Positions 17,761-27,082 are shown, numbered from the stretch's first letter. The stretch: DNA of 64,000 nt from Rhodopseudomonas faecalis (GCF_003217325.1 NZ_QJTI01000022.1:1-64000), one strand, 5' to 3'. Made by a program: numbers and translations. Notes: a model not told the origin generated them from the letters alone.

Positions 17761-18861
17761 CTAGCGCGTGGCTGCTGCCGCCTCGACCTGCTCGGCGATG
17801 CAGCGCAGCCAGGCGCCGCGGGTTTCGCGGAGGTTCGCGGCTTGCGCGCTGGCCCGTTCCCGGAACGCCGGCAGTGCGCCGGTCACCTCGGTGAGCGCGG
17901 CGCTCAGCGCCTCGGGCGTAAACGGTTCCGGCAGCACGATGCCGGCACCTGAGCGTGCCACCACCGGCGCATAGCCGCACACCGCCGAGACGATCACCGG
18001 CAGCCCGGCGAGCAGCGCCTCGCCGATCACGATGCCGCCCGCTTCCTCGCGCGCCGGATGCACGAACAGATCAGCCGCAAGCAGCAGATCCATGACATTG
18101 GGCACATAAGGCAAGAGCCGCACCCGGTCCTGCAACCCGAGCTCGGCGACCTGCGGCGCCAGCCAGCGATCGGATGAGCCGGCGAGCAGCAGATGCAGGT
18201 TGGGCTGCGCTGCCACCGCTGCCAGCGTGCGATCAAAGCCCTTGAGCCGCGCGGCGATGCCGATGCCGAGCACGAGCGTCGCGTCATCCGGAACGCCAAG
18301 CTCGCGGCGGATCGCGCCGCGCTCGGCTGCGCCCTCCAGCGCCGCAAAGCGCTCGTCATGCAGGATCATCGGCAGCACGCTGCCGCGCGCCGGATCAAAG
18401 CCGTAGAACTGCTGATATTCGTCGCGCTGCTGCGCGGTCAGGAACAACAGCCGCGTGGCAGCCTTCGGATCATAGACGCCGCGCTCCAGCGCCAGCATGG
18501 TGCGGCGCCGCGGCAGCAGTTTTGCGGCCAAGCCGTGATAACGGCGCAGATAGCTGCGATCGGCGGCAAAGAACACATCGGCGCCCGGCATCCGGTCGAA
18601 CGCGAACAACAGATCGCCGCCCTGTTGGCGATGAGACTTCAGCACCGCGCGGGCAAACGCCGCCGAACGGCTATGATTGCTAAAACCGCGGACGCGCAGC
18701 AGCTCAATCCGGAACGGCGCCGCGGCGAGATCATCGGCGACTGCGGTGGTCAGCACCGTGACCTGATGGCCACGCTCAGCCAGATGGCGCGCGGTCGCCA
18801 GGCAATCGCGCTCCTTGCCGCCGAGCTTGGTCAATTGAGAGACCGCCAACGTAATGCGCAC
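17761..18861 (-). CDS. Glycosyltransferase family 4 (GT-B)
   Basis: About 366 residues with the GT4 layout. The N-terminal donor-opposed domain begins RITLAVSQLTKLGGKERD, typical of WaaG-like lipopolysaccharide glucosyltransferases. The C-terminal domain holds LVLGIGIAARLKGFDRTLAA, LLLAGSS and the nucleotide-sugar binding EX7E-like HPAREEAGGIVIGEAL. GTG at 18861 follows GGGGGCAGCA and gives the usual short N-terminus. An in-frame GTG at 18885 is possible. A role in outer-membrane polysaccharide or LPS core synthesis is likely, but the linkage is unknown. Confidence 0.85.
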   Translation of the reverse strand: MRITLAVSQLTKLGGKERDCLATARHLAERGHQVTVLTTAVADDLAAAPFRIELLRVRGFSNHSRSAAFARAVLKSHRQQGGDLLFAFDRMPGADVFFAADRSYLRRYHGLAAKLLPRRRTMLALERGVYDPKAATRLLFLTAQQRDEYQQFYGFDPARGSVLPMILHDERFAALEGAAERGAIRRELGVPDDATLVLGIGIAARLKGFDRTLAAVAAQPNLHLLLAGSSDRWLAPQVAELGLQDRVRLLPYVPNVMDLLLAADLFVHPAREEAGGIVIGEALLAGLPVIVSAVCGYAPVVARSGAGIVLPEPFTPEALSAALTEVTGALPAFRERASAQAANLRETRGAWLRCIAEQVEAAAATR

Positions 18862-18991
18862 TGCTGCCCCCACCCGGCTCACCACTGGCGGTGTAGTTTA
18901 TTCGAAGGCTCGATGCCATCCGAAGCGCAAACGGGGCGGATGGTTGGCGGGCCGCGCTCCGGCCGCGCCAACCGTCGAGGCGGCGGGTCGA

Positions 18992-19171
18992 TCAGGCCGC
19001 GAGTTCGGCGCGCGGCGGGGCCGACAGCTTCGATTCTTCAATGAAATCCAGCGCGCCGTTGGTCTCGACCGCACACATCCGGGTCGCTTCCCGGTTGAGA
19101 AAGATCGCGCGGATCACGCCGCGCCGTCCCTTGTCGCGCATCACTTCGTCGCCAAGCCTGAATCCGTTCAT
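18992..19171 (-). CDS. Small hypothetical protein divergent from cas3
   Basis: A 59-residue protein starting at ATG 19171 after a GGAG ribosome binding site. The sequence MNGFRLGDEVMRDKGRRGVIRAI suggests a small beta-barrel similar in style to DUF2158/KOW-like folds, ending in a proline- and alanine-rich tail. I do not recognise a family. It is read away from cas3, and its start lies 261 bp from the cas3 start. A link with CRISPR is not shown and it may be an ordinary chromosomal gene at the edge of the cas locus. Confidence 0.6.
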   Translation of the reverse strand: MNGFRLGDEVMRDKGRRGVIRAIFLNREATRMCAVETNGALDFIEESKLSAPPRAELAA

Positions 19172-19432
19172 TCCCAGTCTCCGAATTCCGCTGGACCCAA
19201 GTCCAAGCACGAATCCGTTTTGGCGTCGAAATCTTAACGATCTGTTAACCATGCTGGCGCGGTGATCTTGGCTCGGCGAGCCGCCACCAAGACGCAAGCC
19301 GCTCGACCGCCAAACCGGCTTCTGTCCAAGCGGCGCGGCATGGTCCAGCGCCCAAATTGCAACCTTGCGTTGCGCGCCACAATATTGATGATGGGCGCCG
19401 TGCTGGGTGTTCTACGCTGGGGCTGGCTGCAC

Positions 19433-21760
19433 ATGTACTTCGCTCATTCGACCTCTTCCTCAGACGGCGCTGACTGGGAGCCTCTGCTCCAGCATCTCCA
19501 AGAGGTCGCGGCGCTGGCGCGCCAATTCGGCGATAAATTTGGCGGCGGCAATGCCGCCGAGCTTGCCGGCTTGTTGCACGATCTCGGCAAATACGCCGCG
19601 GCATTTCAGGCCTATATCCGTAGGCAGCGCTCGCACGGCGGCGATCACGCCAGCGCCGGTGCGCAGCAGGTGATCAAGCTCGCCACCGGCATCAATGGGC
19701 TGGTCGCCCGCCTGCTCGCTTATGCAATCGCCGGACATCATGGCGGCCTGCCCGACCAGCTCGGCTCATCCGGGCTCGATGATCGGCTCAAGAAGCCGCT
19801 TGAGCCGCTCGATGCGATCTGGCGCAGCGAGCTGCAACTCAACGCACCGGCGCTGTTACCCACGCCCTTCAAGCCTTACCAAGGCAACGCTAATGTGCAG
19901 GAGCGGATGGCATTTCAGTTCGCCTTCATGGGGCGAATGCTGTTCTCCTGCCTGGTCGATGCCGACTTCCTGTGCACCGAAGCGTTTTATGCGCGAACCG
20001 AGGGCCGGCAGGTCGATCGTGCCTGGCCCGCGCTACCGCAAGCGATCGATGGGCTGATCGCGCGTTTCGACAACTACATCGCCGATAAGCAGCAGCGCGC
20101 GCCGAGCACGGCTGTCAACGCACTGCGGCGCGACATCCTCAATCACGTCCGCAGCAAAGCCGAACTGCCGCGCGGCGTGTTCACACTCAATGTTCCGACC
20201 GGCGGCGGCAAGACGCTGGCCTCGCTGGCATTCGCGCTCGACCACGCCCAGCGCCATCAGATGGACCGGATCGTCTATGCGATCCCGTTCACCGCGATCA
20301 TCGAGCAGACCGCCGGCATTTTTCGCGACGTGCTTGGCGAGGACGTGCTGCTCGAGCATCACTCGGCGATCGAGCTCGATCCATTCAAAGCCAAAAACAA
20401 AAGTAACGTCAGCGACGAACAGAGCATCGATGATGGCGCGCGCGACGGCAAGCTGCGGCTCGCGGCCGAGAACTGGGCGGCGCCACTCGTGGTCACCACC
20501 AATGTCCAGTTCTTTGAAAGCGTGTTTGCCAATCGCGGCGCGCGCTGCCGCAAGCTGCACAATCTCGCCAATGCCGTGATCGTTCTCGATGAGGCGCAGA
20601 CCATCCCGCGCAACGTGCTGATACCCTGCGTTGCCGCGCTCGACGAATTGGTGCGCAACTATGGCTGCACGGTGGTGCTGTGTACCGCGACGCTGCCGGC
20701 GCTCGGCGCGCACTGTATTAAGGGCGGGCTCGACATCAGTCCCGATCGCGAGCTGGCGCCCGATCCGGCAGCGCTGCACAACGCGCTGCGCCGTACCACG
20801 CAGCGTCTCGCGGGCACCATGACCGATGACCAATTGCTCGACGACATCGCGCAAGCGGGCACGGCGCAGGCGCTGGTGATCGTCAATAGCCGCAAGCACG
20901 CGCTCGCGCTGTTTGAACGCGCCCAGCAGCGCGGCGTCGATGGGTTGCTGCATCTCACCACACGGCAGATCGCAGCCGACCGCCGCAAACTCCTCGCCGA
21001 GATTCGTCAGCGGCTGGTGACCAAGGAGCCGTGTGTCGTGATCGCCACCTCGCTGGTCGAAGCCGGTGTCGATCTCGACTTTCCGCAGGTGTGGCGCGCG
21101 GAAGCCGGACTCGATCAGGTGGTGCAGGCCGCAGGGCGCTGCAATCGCGAGGGCCGCGCGCCGGCCGAGGCCAGCATCGTGACCATTTTCAAGCCCGCGG
21201 AGGCCAAGCCGCCGCCGGAGATTGAAGGCCTGATCGGCGACACCTACCGTATCCTTGAGGACCACAAAGGCGATCTGTTCGCGCCTGCGGCGATCGAAGC
21301 CTATTTTCGCGAGGTTCATTGGCGGCTGGGAGGCGATGGTCTCGATCGCATCACGATTCTCGATGCCGATGGCCGCAAGGCGCCCGCGCAAACCATGCAG
21401 CAGTTCAGCGTCAGCGCGGGGCAACCTTGCTTTGGCTATCGCACGGTCGGCGACGCCTTCCGCCTGATCGAAAGCGGCATGGCGCCAGTGATCGTGCCGG
21501 CCGATGACGACGCGCTGAACACGCTGGCGGCGCTACGCGGCGGCCTGCCACCGACCGCCGCGGCGCGCCAGCTGCGCAACTATCTGGTCCAGGTGCCTCC
21601 GCGCGAGCGCCAGCGCATGATCGACAATGGTCATGTGCGCTTCATCGACGCTGACAGGTTTGGCGACCAATTTGCGGTGCTCGACAGCCTCTCTCTTTAT
21701 TCGGCCATGAGCGGCCTGCGCTGGGAAGACGCCGACGCATTCACATGGGGCATAGTGTGA
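19433..21760 (+). CDS. cas3: CRISPR-associated nuclease-helicase Cas3 (type I-C)
   Basis: A 775-residue HD-nuclease/SF2-helicase that degrades DNA marked by Cascade. The HD domain shows AHS at residues 4-6, LLHDLGKY at about 47-54 and AGHHGG. The helicase part shows Walker A in VPTGGGKT (about 253), the DEAQ box in VIVLDEAQTIP (about 386), and motif VI-like QAAGRCNREG. The ATG at 19433 is preferred because AHS then sits at the family position. The longer frame to 19262 has no homologous residues. It is the first gene of the operon. A 102-bp gap separates it from cas5. Confidence 0.93.
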   Translation: MYFAHSTSSSDGADWEPLLQHLQEVAALARQFGDKFGGGNAAELAGLLHDLGKYAAAFQAYIRRQRSHGGDHASAGAQQVIKLATGINGLVARLLAYAIAGHHGGLPDQLGSSGLDDRLKKPLEPLDAIWRSELQLNAPALLPTPFKPYQGNANVQERMAFQFAFMGRMLFSCLVDADFLCTEAFYARTEGRQVDRAWPALPQAIDGLIARFDNYIADKQQRAPSTAVNALRRDILNHVRSKAELPRGVFTLNVPTGGGKTLASLAFALDHAQRHQMDRIVYAIPFTAIIEQTAGIFRDVLGEDVLLEHHSAIELDPFKAKNKSNVSDEQSIDDGARDGKLRLAAENWAAPLVVTTNVQFFESVFANRGARCRKLHNLANAVIVLDEAQTIPRNVLIPCVAALDELVRNYGCTVVLCTATLPALGAHCIKGGLDISPDRELAPDPAALHNALRRTTQRLAGTMTDDQLLDDIAQAGTAQALVIVNSRKHALALFERAQQRGVDGLLHLTTRQIAADRRKLLAEIRQRLVTKEPCVVIATSLVEAGVDLDFPQVWRAEAGLDQVVQAAGRCNREGRAPAEASIVTIFKPAEAKPPPEIEGLIGDTYRILEDHKGDLFAPAAIEAYFREVHWRLGGDGLDRITILDADGRKAPAQTMQQFSVSAGQPCFGYRTVGDAFRLIESGMAPVIVPADDDALNTLAALRGGLPPTAAARQLRNYLVQVPPRERQRMIDNGHVRFIDADRFGDQFAVLDSLSLYSAMSGLRWEDADAFTWGIV

Positions 21761-21862
21761 TGTCCTGTTGCGGCAGGAAGACGCGGCACCCCAATTTAGG
21801 TGATTGTCTTCGAGTTGTTTCTATGCATCATCTCGACGCCAAGTTGTGCGTTGGGGGCCACT

Positions 21863-22558
21863 ATGGCGTATGGAATTCGCCTGCGCGTTGCGGGGCGATG
21901 GGCGTTGTTCACCCGCCCGGAAATGAAGGTCGAGCGCGTTTCCTATGATGTGATGACGCCATCCGCGGCCCGCGGCATTCTTGAGGCGATTCACTGGAAG
22001 CCCGCGATCCGATGGATCATCGACGAAATCCACGTTCTCAAGCCGATCCGTTTCGAGTCGCTGCGCCGCAATGAGGTCGGCACCAAAACGCCGGTCGCTG
22101 CGGTCCGCAAGGCGATGAAGAGTGGCGATCTTGGCGACCTCACTTTGGTGGTCGAGGACAATCGCCAGCAGCGCGCCGCGACGCTGCTCTGTGACGTCGA
22201 CTATGTGATCTGCGCTCATTTCGTGATGACGCCAAAGGCCGGCCCCGAGGACAACGAGGCCAAGCACCTCGACACTTTCAATCGGCGGGCACGCAAGGGC
22301 CAGGCATTCCATCAACCCAGCCTCGGCACCCGCGAATTTCCAGCCACGTTCGAGCTGATCGAACCCGGCGCACCGCTGCCGCAGGCCGCAGAACAACATC
22401 GCACCGCATCGCTCGGCTTTGGCACGCCGCGCGACCTCGGCTTCATGCTGTACGACATCGACCATGGCGGCGACCGCGGCTCGATCCTGTTCCGCGCCAC
22501 GCTGGTCGATGGCGTCGTCAAGGTGCCGCCGCCGGGCTCACCGGAGCTGCGGCGATGA
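21863..22558 (+). CDS. cas5c: Cas5c, type I-C crRNA endonuclease and Cascade subunit
   Basis: A 231-residue Cas5d/Dvulg-type protein. In type I-C it replaces Cas6: it cuts the pre-crRNA in the repeat and stays bound to the 5' handle. Family features are the N-terminal RVAGRWALFTRPEMKVERVSYDVMTPSAARG and IHWKPAIRWIIDEIHVLKPI, then a C-terminal LGTREFPATFELIE. The ATG at 21863 follows a GGGGGC stretch. The frame is open back to 21800 but without conserved residues. It overlaps cas8c by four bases (ATGA). Confidence 0.93.
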   Translation: MAYGIRLRVAGRWALFTRPEMKVERVSYDVMTPSAARGILEAIHWKPAIRWIIDEIHVLKPIRFESLRRNEVGTKTPVAAVRKAMKSGDLGDLTLVVEDNRQQRAATLLCDVDYVICAHFVMTPKAGPEDNEAKHLDTFNRRARKGQAFHQPSLGTREFPATFELIEPGAPLPQAAEQHRTASLGFGTPRDLGFMLYDIDHGGDRGSILFRATLVDGVVKVPPPGSPELRR

Positions 22559-24315
22559 GCGCGCTGGCCGCCCTGGTTCGCGCCTATGGCCGCATGGCCA
22601 CGCGCGGTGAGGTGCCGCCATTTGGCTACTCGCAGGAAAAGATCGGCTTTCTGATTTCGTTGAATGCCGACGGCACGGTCGCCGGCCCGCCCATTGATCT
22701 GCGTCTCGGTGAAGGCCGCAAGAAGACCGCGCGCGCCTTGGCAGTGCCGCGGCCGACCAAGCGCACCTCGGGCATCGCTCCTAATTTTATGTGGGACAAA
22801 ACCGCTTACGTGCTCGGCATCACCGCTGGCGAAGGCAAGCGCACCGCGCAGGAACATCAAGCGTTCCGCGACCAGCACGCCGCCTGGCTCGCCGGCACCA
22901 CCGACCCGGGATTGCTGGCGCTGCTGCGTTTCCTCGACGCTTGGACGCCGGAGCGTTTCGCCGAATGGGGCTGGTCCGAGGAGATGAAAGATCAGAACCT
23001 GGTGTTCGCGCTCGAGAGCGAGCGTCTGCGCAACGTCTATCTGCACGACCGCCCGGAAGCCCGCGCGCTATGGGCGCGGCTGATGGCCGGAAGAGACAAG
23101 ACCGAGGCGATCTGCCTATTGTCCGGCGAGCGCGCGCCGCTGGCGCGGCTGCATCCGGCGATCAAGGGCGTTTGGGGCGCGCAATCGTCCGGCGCCTCGA
23201 TCGTGTCGTTCAACCTCGACGCCTTCACCTCGTATGGCCATGAGCAAGGCGCCAACGCGCCGATCTCCGAAGCGGCGGCGTTCGCCTACACCTCGGTGCT
23301 CAACCGTTTTCTTGATCGCGGCAGCGGCCATCGATTGCAGGTCGGCGATGCCTCGACGGTGTTTTGGGCCGAGGCCACCGAGCAAGCCGCCGCGGATGTC
23401 GCCGAACAAATGTTCGCCTCGCTGCTGGCCGTAGACGAAAACACCGAGTCCAAAAAGGTCGGGGCGCTGCTTGAAAAGATCGCCCAAGGCCGGCCGGTCA
23501 GCGATCTCAAACCCGAGCTGCCGCCCGGCGTTCGCTTTCATGTGCTCGGGCTGGCGCCGAATGCCGCGCGGCTGTCGGTGCGGTTCTACATCGAGGACGA
23601 TTTCGACGTCATCGCCACGCGCTATTTGCGCCATCTCGAACGCCTGCGCATCGAGCCGCCGCCACACGAGCCCGCGCCGTCACTGTGGCGCTATCTGATC
23701 GAGACGGCGGTGCTGCGCAAAAGCGAGAATATCGCCCCCAATCTCGGTGGCGACTGGCTGCGCGCCATCCTCACCGACACGCCCTACCCGCTGACGCTGC
23801 TGTCGTCGGTGATCATGCGGCTGCGCGTCGATCACGACGTCAACGCGCTGCGCGTCAGCCTGCTGAAATCGATCCTGATCAAGAATTTTGCAATGGAGGC
23901 TCCGGTGGCGCTCGATCCGGACTTTACCGACAAAGGCTATCTGCTCGGCCGGCTGTTCGCCGTCTATGAGCATATCCAGGAGGCGGCGCTGGGCCGCAAC
24001 GTCAACGCCACGATCCGCGACAAGTTTTATGGCGCCGCCGCAGCGCAGCCGCGCAAGGTGTTTGCGCTGCTTGGCTCCGGCGCGGGCAACCATCTGTCGA
24101 AGATCGGCAAGCAGCGGCCGGGGCACCGCGTCAATCTGGAAAAAGCGATCGGCGCCATCATGGAGATGATGGAACCTGGCGATGATCCGTTTCCCACCAG
24201 CCTGTCGGACAAGAGCCAGGCGTTGTTCACCCTTGGTTACTACCACCAGCGCAACGAATTTTTCCGCAAGTCGGACTCTGCGGATTCCGCTGCCGTTTCG
24301 GAGACTGCCCAATGA
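22555..24315 (+). CDS. cas8c: Cas8c (Csd1), type I-C Cascade large subunit
   Basis: A 586-residue Csd1-family protein of normal length, expected to recognise the PAM and recruit Cas3. It begins MSALAALVRAYGRMA and continues with PPFGYSQEKIGFLISLN. The C-terminal LGRLFAVYEHIQEAALG...NATIRDKFYGAA block is conserved in the family. Start and stop overlap cas5c and cas7c by ATGA, indicating translational coupling. The last 140 residues could also be made separately as Cas11c (see 23893-24315). Confidence 0.93.
   Translation: MSALAALVRAYGRMATRGEVPPFGYSQEKIGFLISLNADGTVAGPPIDLRLGEGRKKTARALAVPRPTKRTSGIAPNFMWDKTAYVLGITAGEGKRTAQEHQAFRDQHAAWLAGTTDPGLLALLRFLDAWTPERFAEWGWSEEMKDQNLVFALESERLRNVYLHDRPEARALWARLMAGRDKTEAICLLSGERAPLARLHPAIKGVWGAQSSGASIVSFNLDAFTSYGHEQGANAPISEAAAFAYTSVLNRFLDRGSGHRLQVGDASTVFWAEATEQAAADVAEQMFASLLAVDENTESKKVGALLEKIAQGRPVSDLKPELPPGVRFHVLGLAPNAARLSVRFYIEDDFDVIATRYLRHLERLRIEPPPHEPAPSLWRYLIETAVLRKSENIAPNLGGDWLRAILTDTPYPLTLLSSVIMRLRVDHDVNALRVSLLKSILIKNFAMEAPVALDPDFTDKGYLLGRLFAVYEHIQEAALGRNVNATIRDKFYGAAAAQPRKVFALLGSGAGNHLSKIGKQRPGHRVNLEKAIGAIMEMMEPGDDPFPTSLSDKSQALFTLGYYHQRNEFFRKSDSADSAAVSETAQ
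23893..24315 (+). CDS. cas11c: Putative internal product Cas11c (small subunit) within cas8c
   Basis: In characterised type I-C systems the small subunit Cas11c is translated from an internal start inside cas8c. Here an in-frame ATG at 23893 (residue 447 of Cas8c) begins MEAPVALDPDFTDKGYLLGRL, at the position where the conserved C-terminal helical domain starts. It would give a 140-residue protein. The upstream sequence GATCAAGAATTTTGCA has only a weak ribosome binding site. The assignment is by analogy, not directly shown. Confidence 0.4.
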   Translation: MEAPVALDPDFTDKGYLLGRLFAVYEHIQEAALGRNVNATIRDKFYGAAAAQPRKVFALLGSGAGNHLSKIGKQRPGHRVNLEKAIGAIMEMMEPGDDPFPTSLSDKSQALFTLGYYHQRNEFFRKSDSADSAAVSETAQ

Positions 24316-25259
24316 CTTCGCTCGCCAACCGCTATGACATTGTGTTCCTGTTCGACGTCACCCGCGGCAATCCCAACGGCGATCCCGACGCCGGCAATTT
24401 GCCGCGGATCGACCCCGAGACCAATTTCGGCCTGGTCACCGATGTTTGCCTCAAGCGCAAGATCCGCAACTACACCGAGCTCGCCAAGGGCGACCAGCCC
24501 GGCTACCGCATCTATGTGCAGGAAGGCGCGATCCTCAACGAAAAGCACCGCGAGGCTTACAAGGCGGTGCGCGGCGACGGCGACAAATCGTCGAAGGACA
24601 AGCTCAATCCGCAAAGCGACGACGAAGCACGCGCGCTGACCAAGTTCATGTGCGATAATTTCTTTGACGTCCGCACTTTTGGCGCGGTGATGAGCACCGG
24701 CATCAATGCCGGCCAGGTGCGTGGCCCCGTTCAGGTGACGTTCGCCTCTTCGATCGAGCCGATCCTGCCGCTGGAAATTTCCATCACCCGCATGGCTGCC
24801 ACCAGCGAGAAGGAAAAGGCCGAGCGCGACAAGGGCGGCGATGACGAGCGCACCGAGAACCGCACCATGGGCCGCAAGCACATCGTCCCGTACGGACTGT
24901 ATCGCGCCCATATCTTCGTCAATGCCAAACTCGCCGAGCGCACCGGCTTTAGCCAGGACGATCTCGATCATCTGTTCGCGGCGCTGGCCTCGATGTTTGA
25001 GCACGACCGCTCGGCCGCGCGCGGCGAGATGGTGTCGCGGCGCGGCATCGCCTTCAAGCACGCTTCGGCGCTTGGCAATGCCCACGCCCAGGCGCTATTC
25101 GACCGCGTCAAAGTTTGGCGGCGCAGCGGCGAAGATCTGATCGCGCCCGGCGATCCCCGCCTCGACAATGCCAAGCCGGCGCGGCACTACGCGGACTACG
25201 AAGTGACCATCGATCGTGACGGCCTGCCCGACGGTGTCGAGGTGGTCGAGCTATTCTGA
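24312..25259 (+). CDS. cas7c: Cas7c (Csd2), type I-C Cascade backbone subunit
   Basis: A 315-residue Csd2/Csh2-family RAMP protein that coats the crRNA spacer as a helical filament. The signature VFLFDVTRGNPNGDPDAGN lies near the N-terminus. FFDVRTFGAVMSTG and RGPVQVTFA follow mid-protein. It overlaps cas8c by four bases and is followed after 16 bp by cas4. No truncation is seen. Confidence 0.94.
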   Translation: MTSLANRYDIVFLFDVTRGNPNGDPDAGNLPRIDPETNFGLVTDVCLKRKIRNYTELAKGDQPGYRIYVQEGAILNEKHREAYKAVRGDGDKSSKDKLNPQSDDEARALTKFMCDNFFDVRTFGAVMSTGINAGQVRGPVQVTFASSIEPILPLEISITRMAATSEKEKAERDKGGDDERTENRTMGRKHIVPYGLYRAHIFVNAKLAERTGFSQDDLDHLFAALASMFEHDRSAARGEMVSRRGIAFKHASALGNAHAQALFDRVKVWRRSGEDLIAPGDPRLDNAKPARHYADYEVTIDRDGLPDGVEVVELF

Positions 25260-25275
25260 TCGATGACCTACGATC

Positions 25276-25947
25276 ATGCTGCCCGGCGCCGCACCCGAGC
25301 TCGACGATCCGATCGCGCTGTCGGCGTTGCAGCATGCGGTGTATTGCCTGCGCCAGGCGGCACTGATCCACATCGAACGGATGTGGGAGGAAAACCGCTT
25401 CACCGCGGAAGGCCGGGTGCTGCATAGCAGCGTGCACGAGGCGGCTGACCATCGCCGCGGCAACATCCGGCGCGTCAGCGCCATGCCGCTGGCCTGCCGC
25501 CGGCTCAATCTGGCCGGCACCGCCGACCTGGTCGAGTTTCGTGGCGGACCGGACGGCGAGACGCCTTTTCCGGTCGAATACAAGCGTGGCAAGGCCAAGC
25601 TGCACCGCGCCGACGAGGTGCAGCTCTGCGCGCAGGCGCTGTGCCTTGAGGAAATGACCGGCCGCCCGGTTCCCGAAGGCGCGCTGTTCTACGCCAGCAC
25701 CCGCCGCCGCGTCGGCGTGCCATTCGACACCGAACTGCGCCAGCTGACCGAGCAAGTGGCGCGCGATTTCGCGGCGCTGACGGCGTCCGGCATCACGCCG
25801 CCGGCGCATTATCGCGCGGACCGCTGCAAGGCTTGCTCGCTGATCGAGCTATGCCGGCCCAAGCTGGCGCAAAACTCCGCCGCCGATTTTCGCAGGAAAG
25901 CCATTGCCGCCGCGCTTGCCGATCAGCCCGGAGCCGATCTGCCGTGA
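25276..25947 (+). CDS. cas4: Cas4, PAM-processing nuclease for spacer acquisition
   Basis: A 223-residue RecB-like nuclease with an iron-sulfur cluster. The single N-terminal cysteine is in HAVYCLRQAALIH, and the C-terminal cluster is CKACSLIELC. The nuclease core has LNLAGTADLVEF and PVEYKRGKAK, with DEVQLCAQALCLEEM following. Cas4 trims prespacers so that they carry the correct PAM. The stop overlaps the GTG start of cas1 (GTGA). All ligand and nuclease residues look intact, in contrast to the broken cas1. Confidence 0.92.
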   Translation: MLPGAAPELDDPIALSALQHAVYCLRQAALIHIERMWEENRFTAEGRVLHSSVHEAADHRRGNIRRVSAMPLACRRLNLAGTADLVEFRGGPDGETPFPVEYKRGKAKLHRADEVQLCAQALCLEEMTGRPVPEGALFYASTRRRVGVPFDTELRQLTEQVARDFAALTASGITPPAHYRADRCKACSLIELCRPKLAQNSAADFRRKAIAAALADQPGADLP

Positions 25948-26977
25948 AGAAGCTGCTCAACACGCTGTACGTCACCACCGAGGGCGCATCGCTGCGCAAG
26001 GATGGCGAGAATCTGGTGGCCGAGGTCGACAATGAGCAACGCGCCCGCGTGCCATTTCACATGCTGGCCTCGGTGGTGGTGTTCGGCGGCACTTACCTCT
26101 CGCCGCCGCTGATCGAGGCATTGGCACCGCGCGGCATCACAATCGTGCTACTCGACCGCGCCGGCCGCTTTCAAGCGCGCATCGAGGGCCCGGTGAGCGG
26201 CAATGTGCTGCTGCGCCGCGCCCAGTATCGCGTTTCCGAACAGCCAACCGACATCGTCCGCAGCCTGGTATCGGCCAAGGTCGCCAATCAGCGCACCGTG
26301 CTGCAGCGCTCGCTGCGCGACTATAGCGCCGAGATGGCACCGGAGCAGCGCGGCCGGATCGAAGCCGTGGTCGATCGCCTTGCCGGCATCATCCGACGGG
26401 TCGGCTTGACCGACCTTGATGTCGAAGTGCTACGCGGCGCCGAAGGTGAAGCCGCTCATGGCTACTTCTCGGTGTTCGGCAGCCTGGTCCGGGTCAGCGA
26501 TGCTGAGATGCAGTTCAATGGCCGCAGCCGCAGGCCACCGCGCGATGCCGTCAACGCGGTGTTGTCGTTCATCTATGTGCTGCTGACGCATGACTGCCGC
26601 AGCGCCGCCGAAGCGGTCGGCCTTGATCCGGCGGTCGGCTTTCTGCACCGCGACCGGCCGGACGGCCGAGCCTCGCGCTCGACCTGATGGAGGAGTTAAG
26701 GCCGGTGCTGGCGGACCGGCTGGCGCTATCGCTGATCAACCGGCGTCAGCTTCGGCCGCGCGATTTCGAGACACAAGATGGCGGCGCGACGCTACTGACC
26801 GATGACGGCCGGCGCACCGTGCTGACTGCCTGGCAGGACCGCAAGAAGGAAGATAGGCAACATCTATTTCTCGGCGAAAGCGCACCGCTCGGCCTCGTGC
26901 CCTATCTGCAAGCTCAACTGCTCAGTCGGCATTTGCGGGGCGACCTTGATGCCTATCCTCCTTACATCTGGAAATAG
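25944..26977 (+). pseudogene. cas1: Cas1 integrase, interrupted by a one-base frameshift
   Basis: The first part starts at GTG 25944, overlapping the cas4 stop, and runs to a stop at 26685-26687 (247 residues). The last eight residues are out of frame. Around 26660 one G appears to be missing from a CCG-GGG context. Restoring it rejoins FLHRDRP to [21 protein letters not shown], and the second part continues to 26977 (ORF from ATG 26687, 96 residues). The repaired protein would have 344 residues, the usual type I-C size. The metal ligands are split: the Glu of RGAEGEAA and His of GFLHRDRP are in part one, the acidic LMEE in part two. Neither fragment should be active alone. Sequencing or assembly error is the main alternative. 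Confidence 0.85.
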
Positions 26978-27082
26978 CCATCTGCGCTCGGGGATGCCGC
27001 GCCAGCCTTGTGTCGCGGCTCTGCCACCAGGCTCAAACGCTGAACACCTTTTGACGGACGATGCGGACCAGCAGGTGCGAAA

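Noticed and set aside
26650-26690. Programmed ribosomal frameshift in cas1
   Set aside because: There is no slippery heptamer or obvious downstream pseudoknot at the junction, only a CGGCCGGACGG context. A point deletion or sequence error is simpler.
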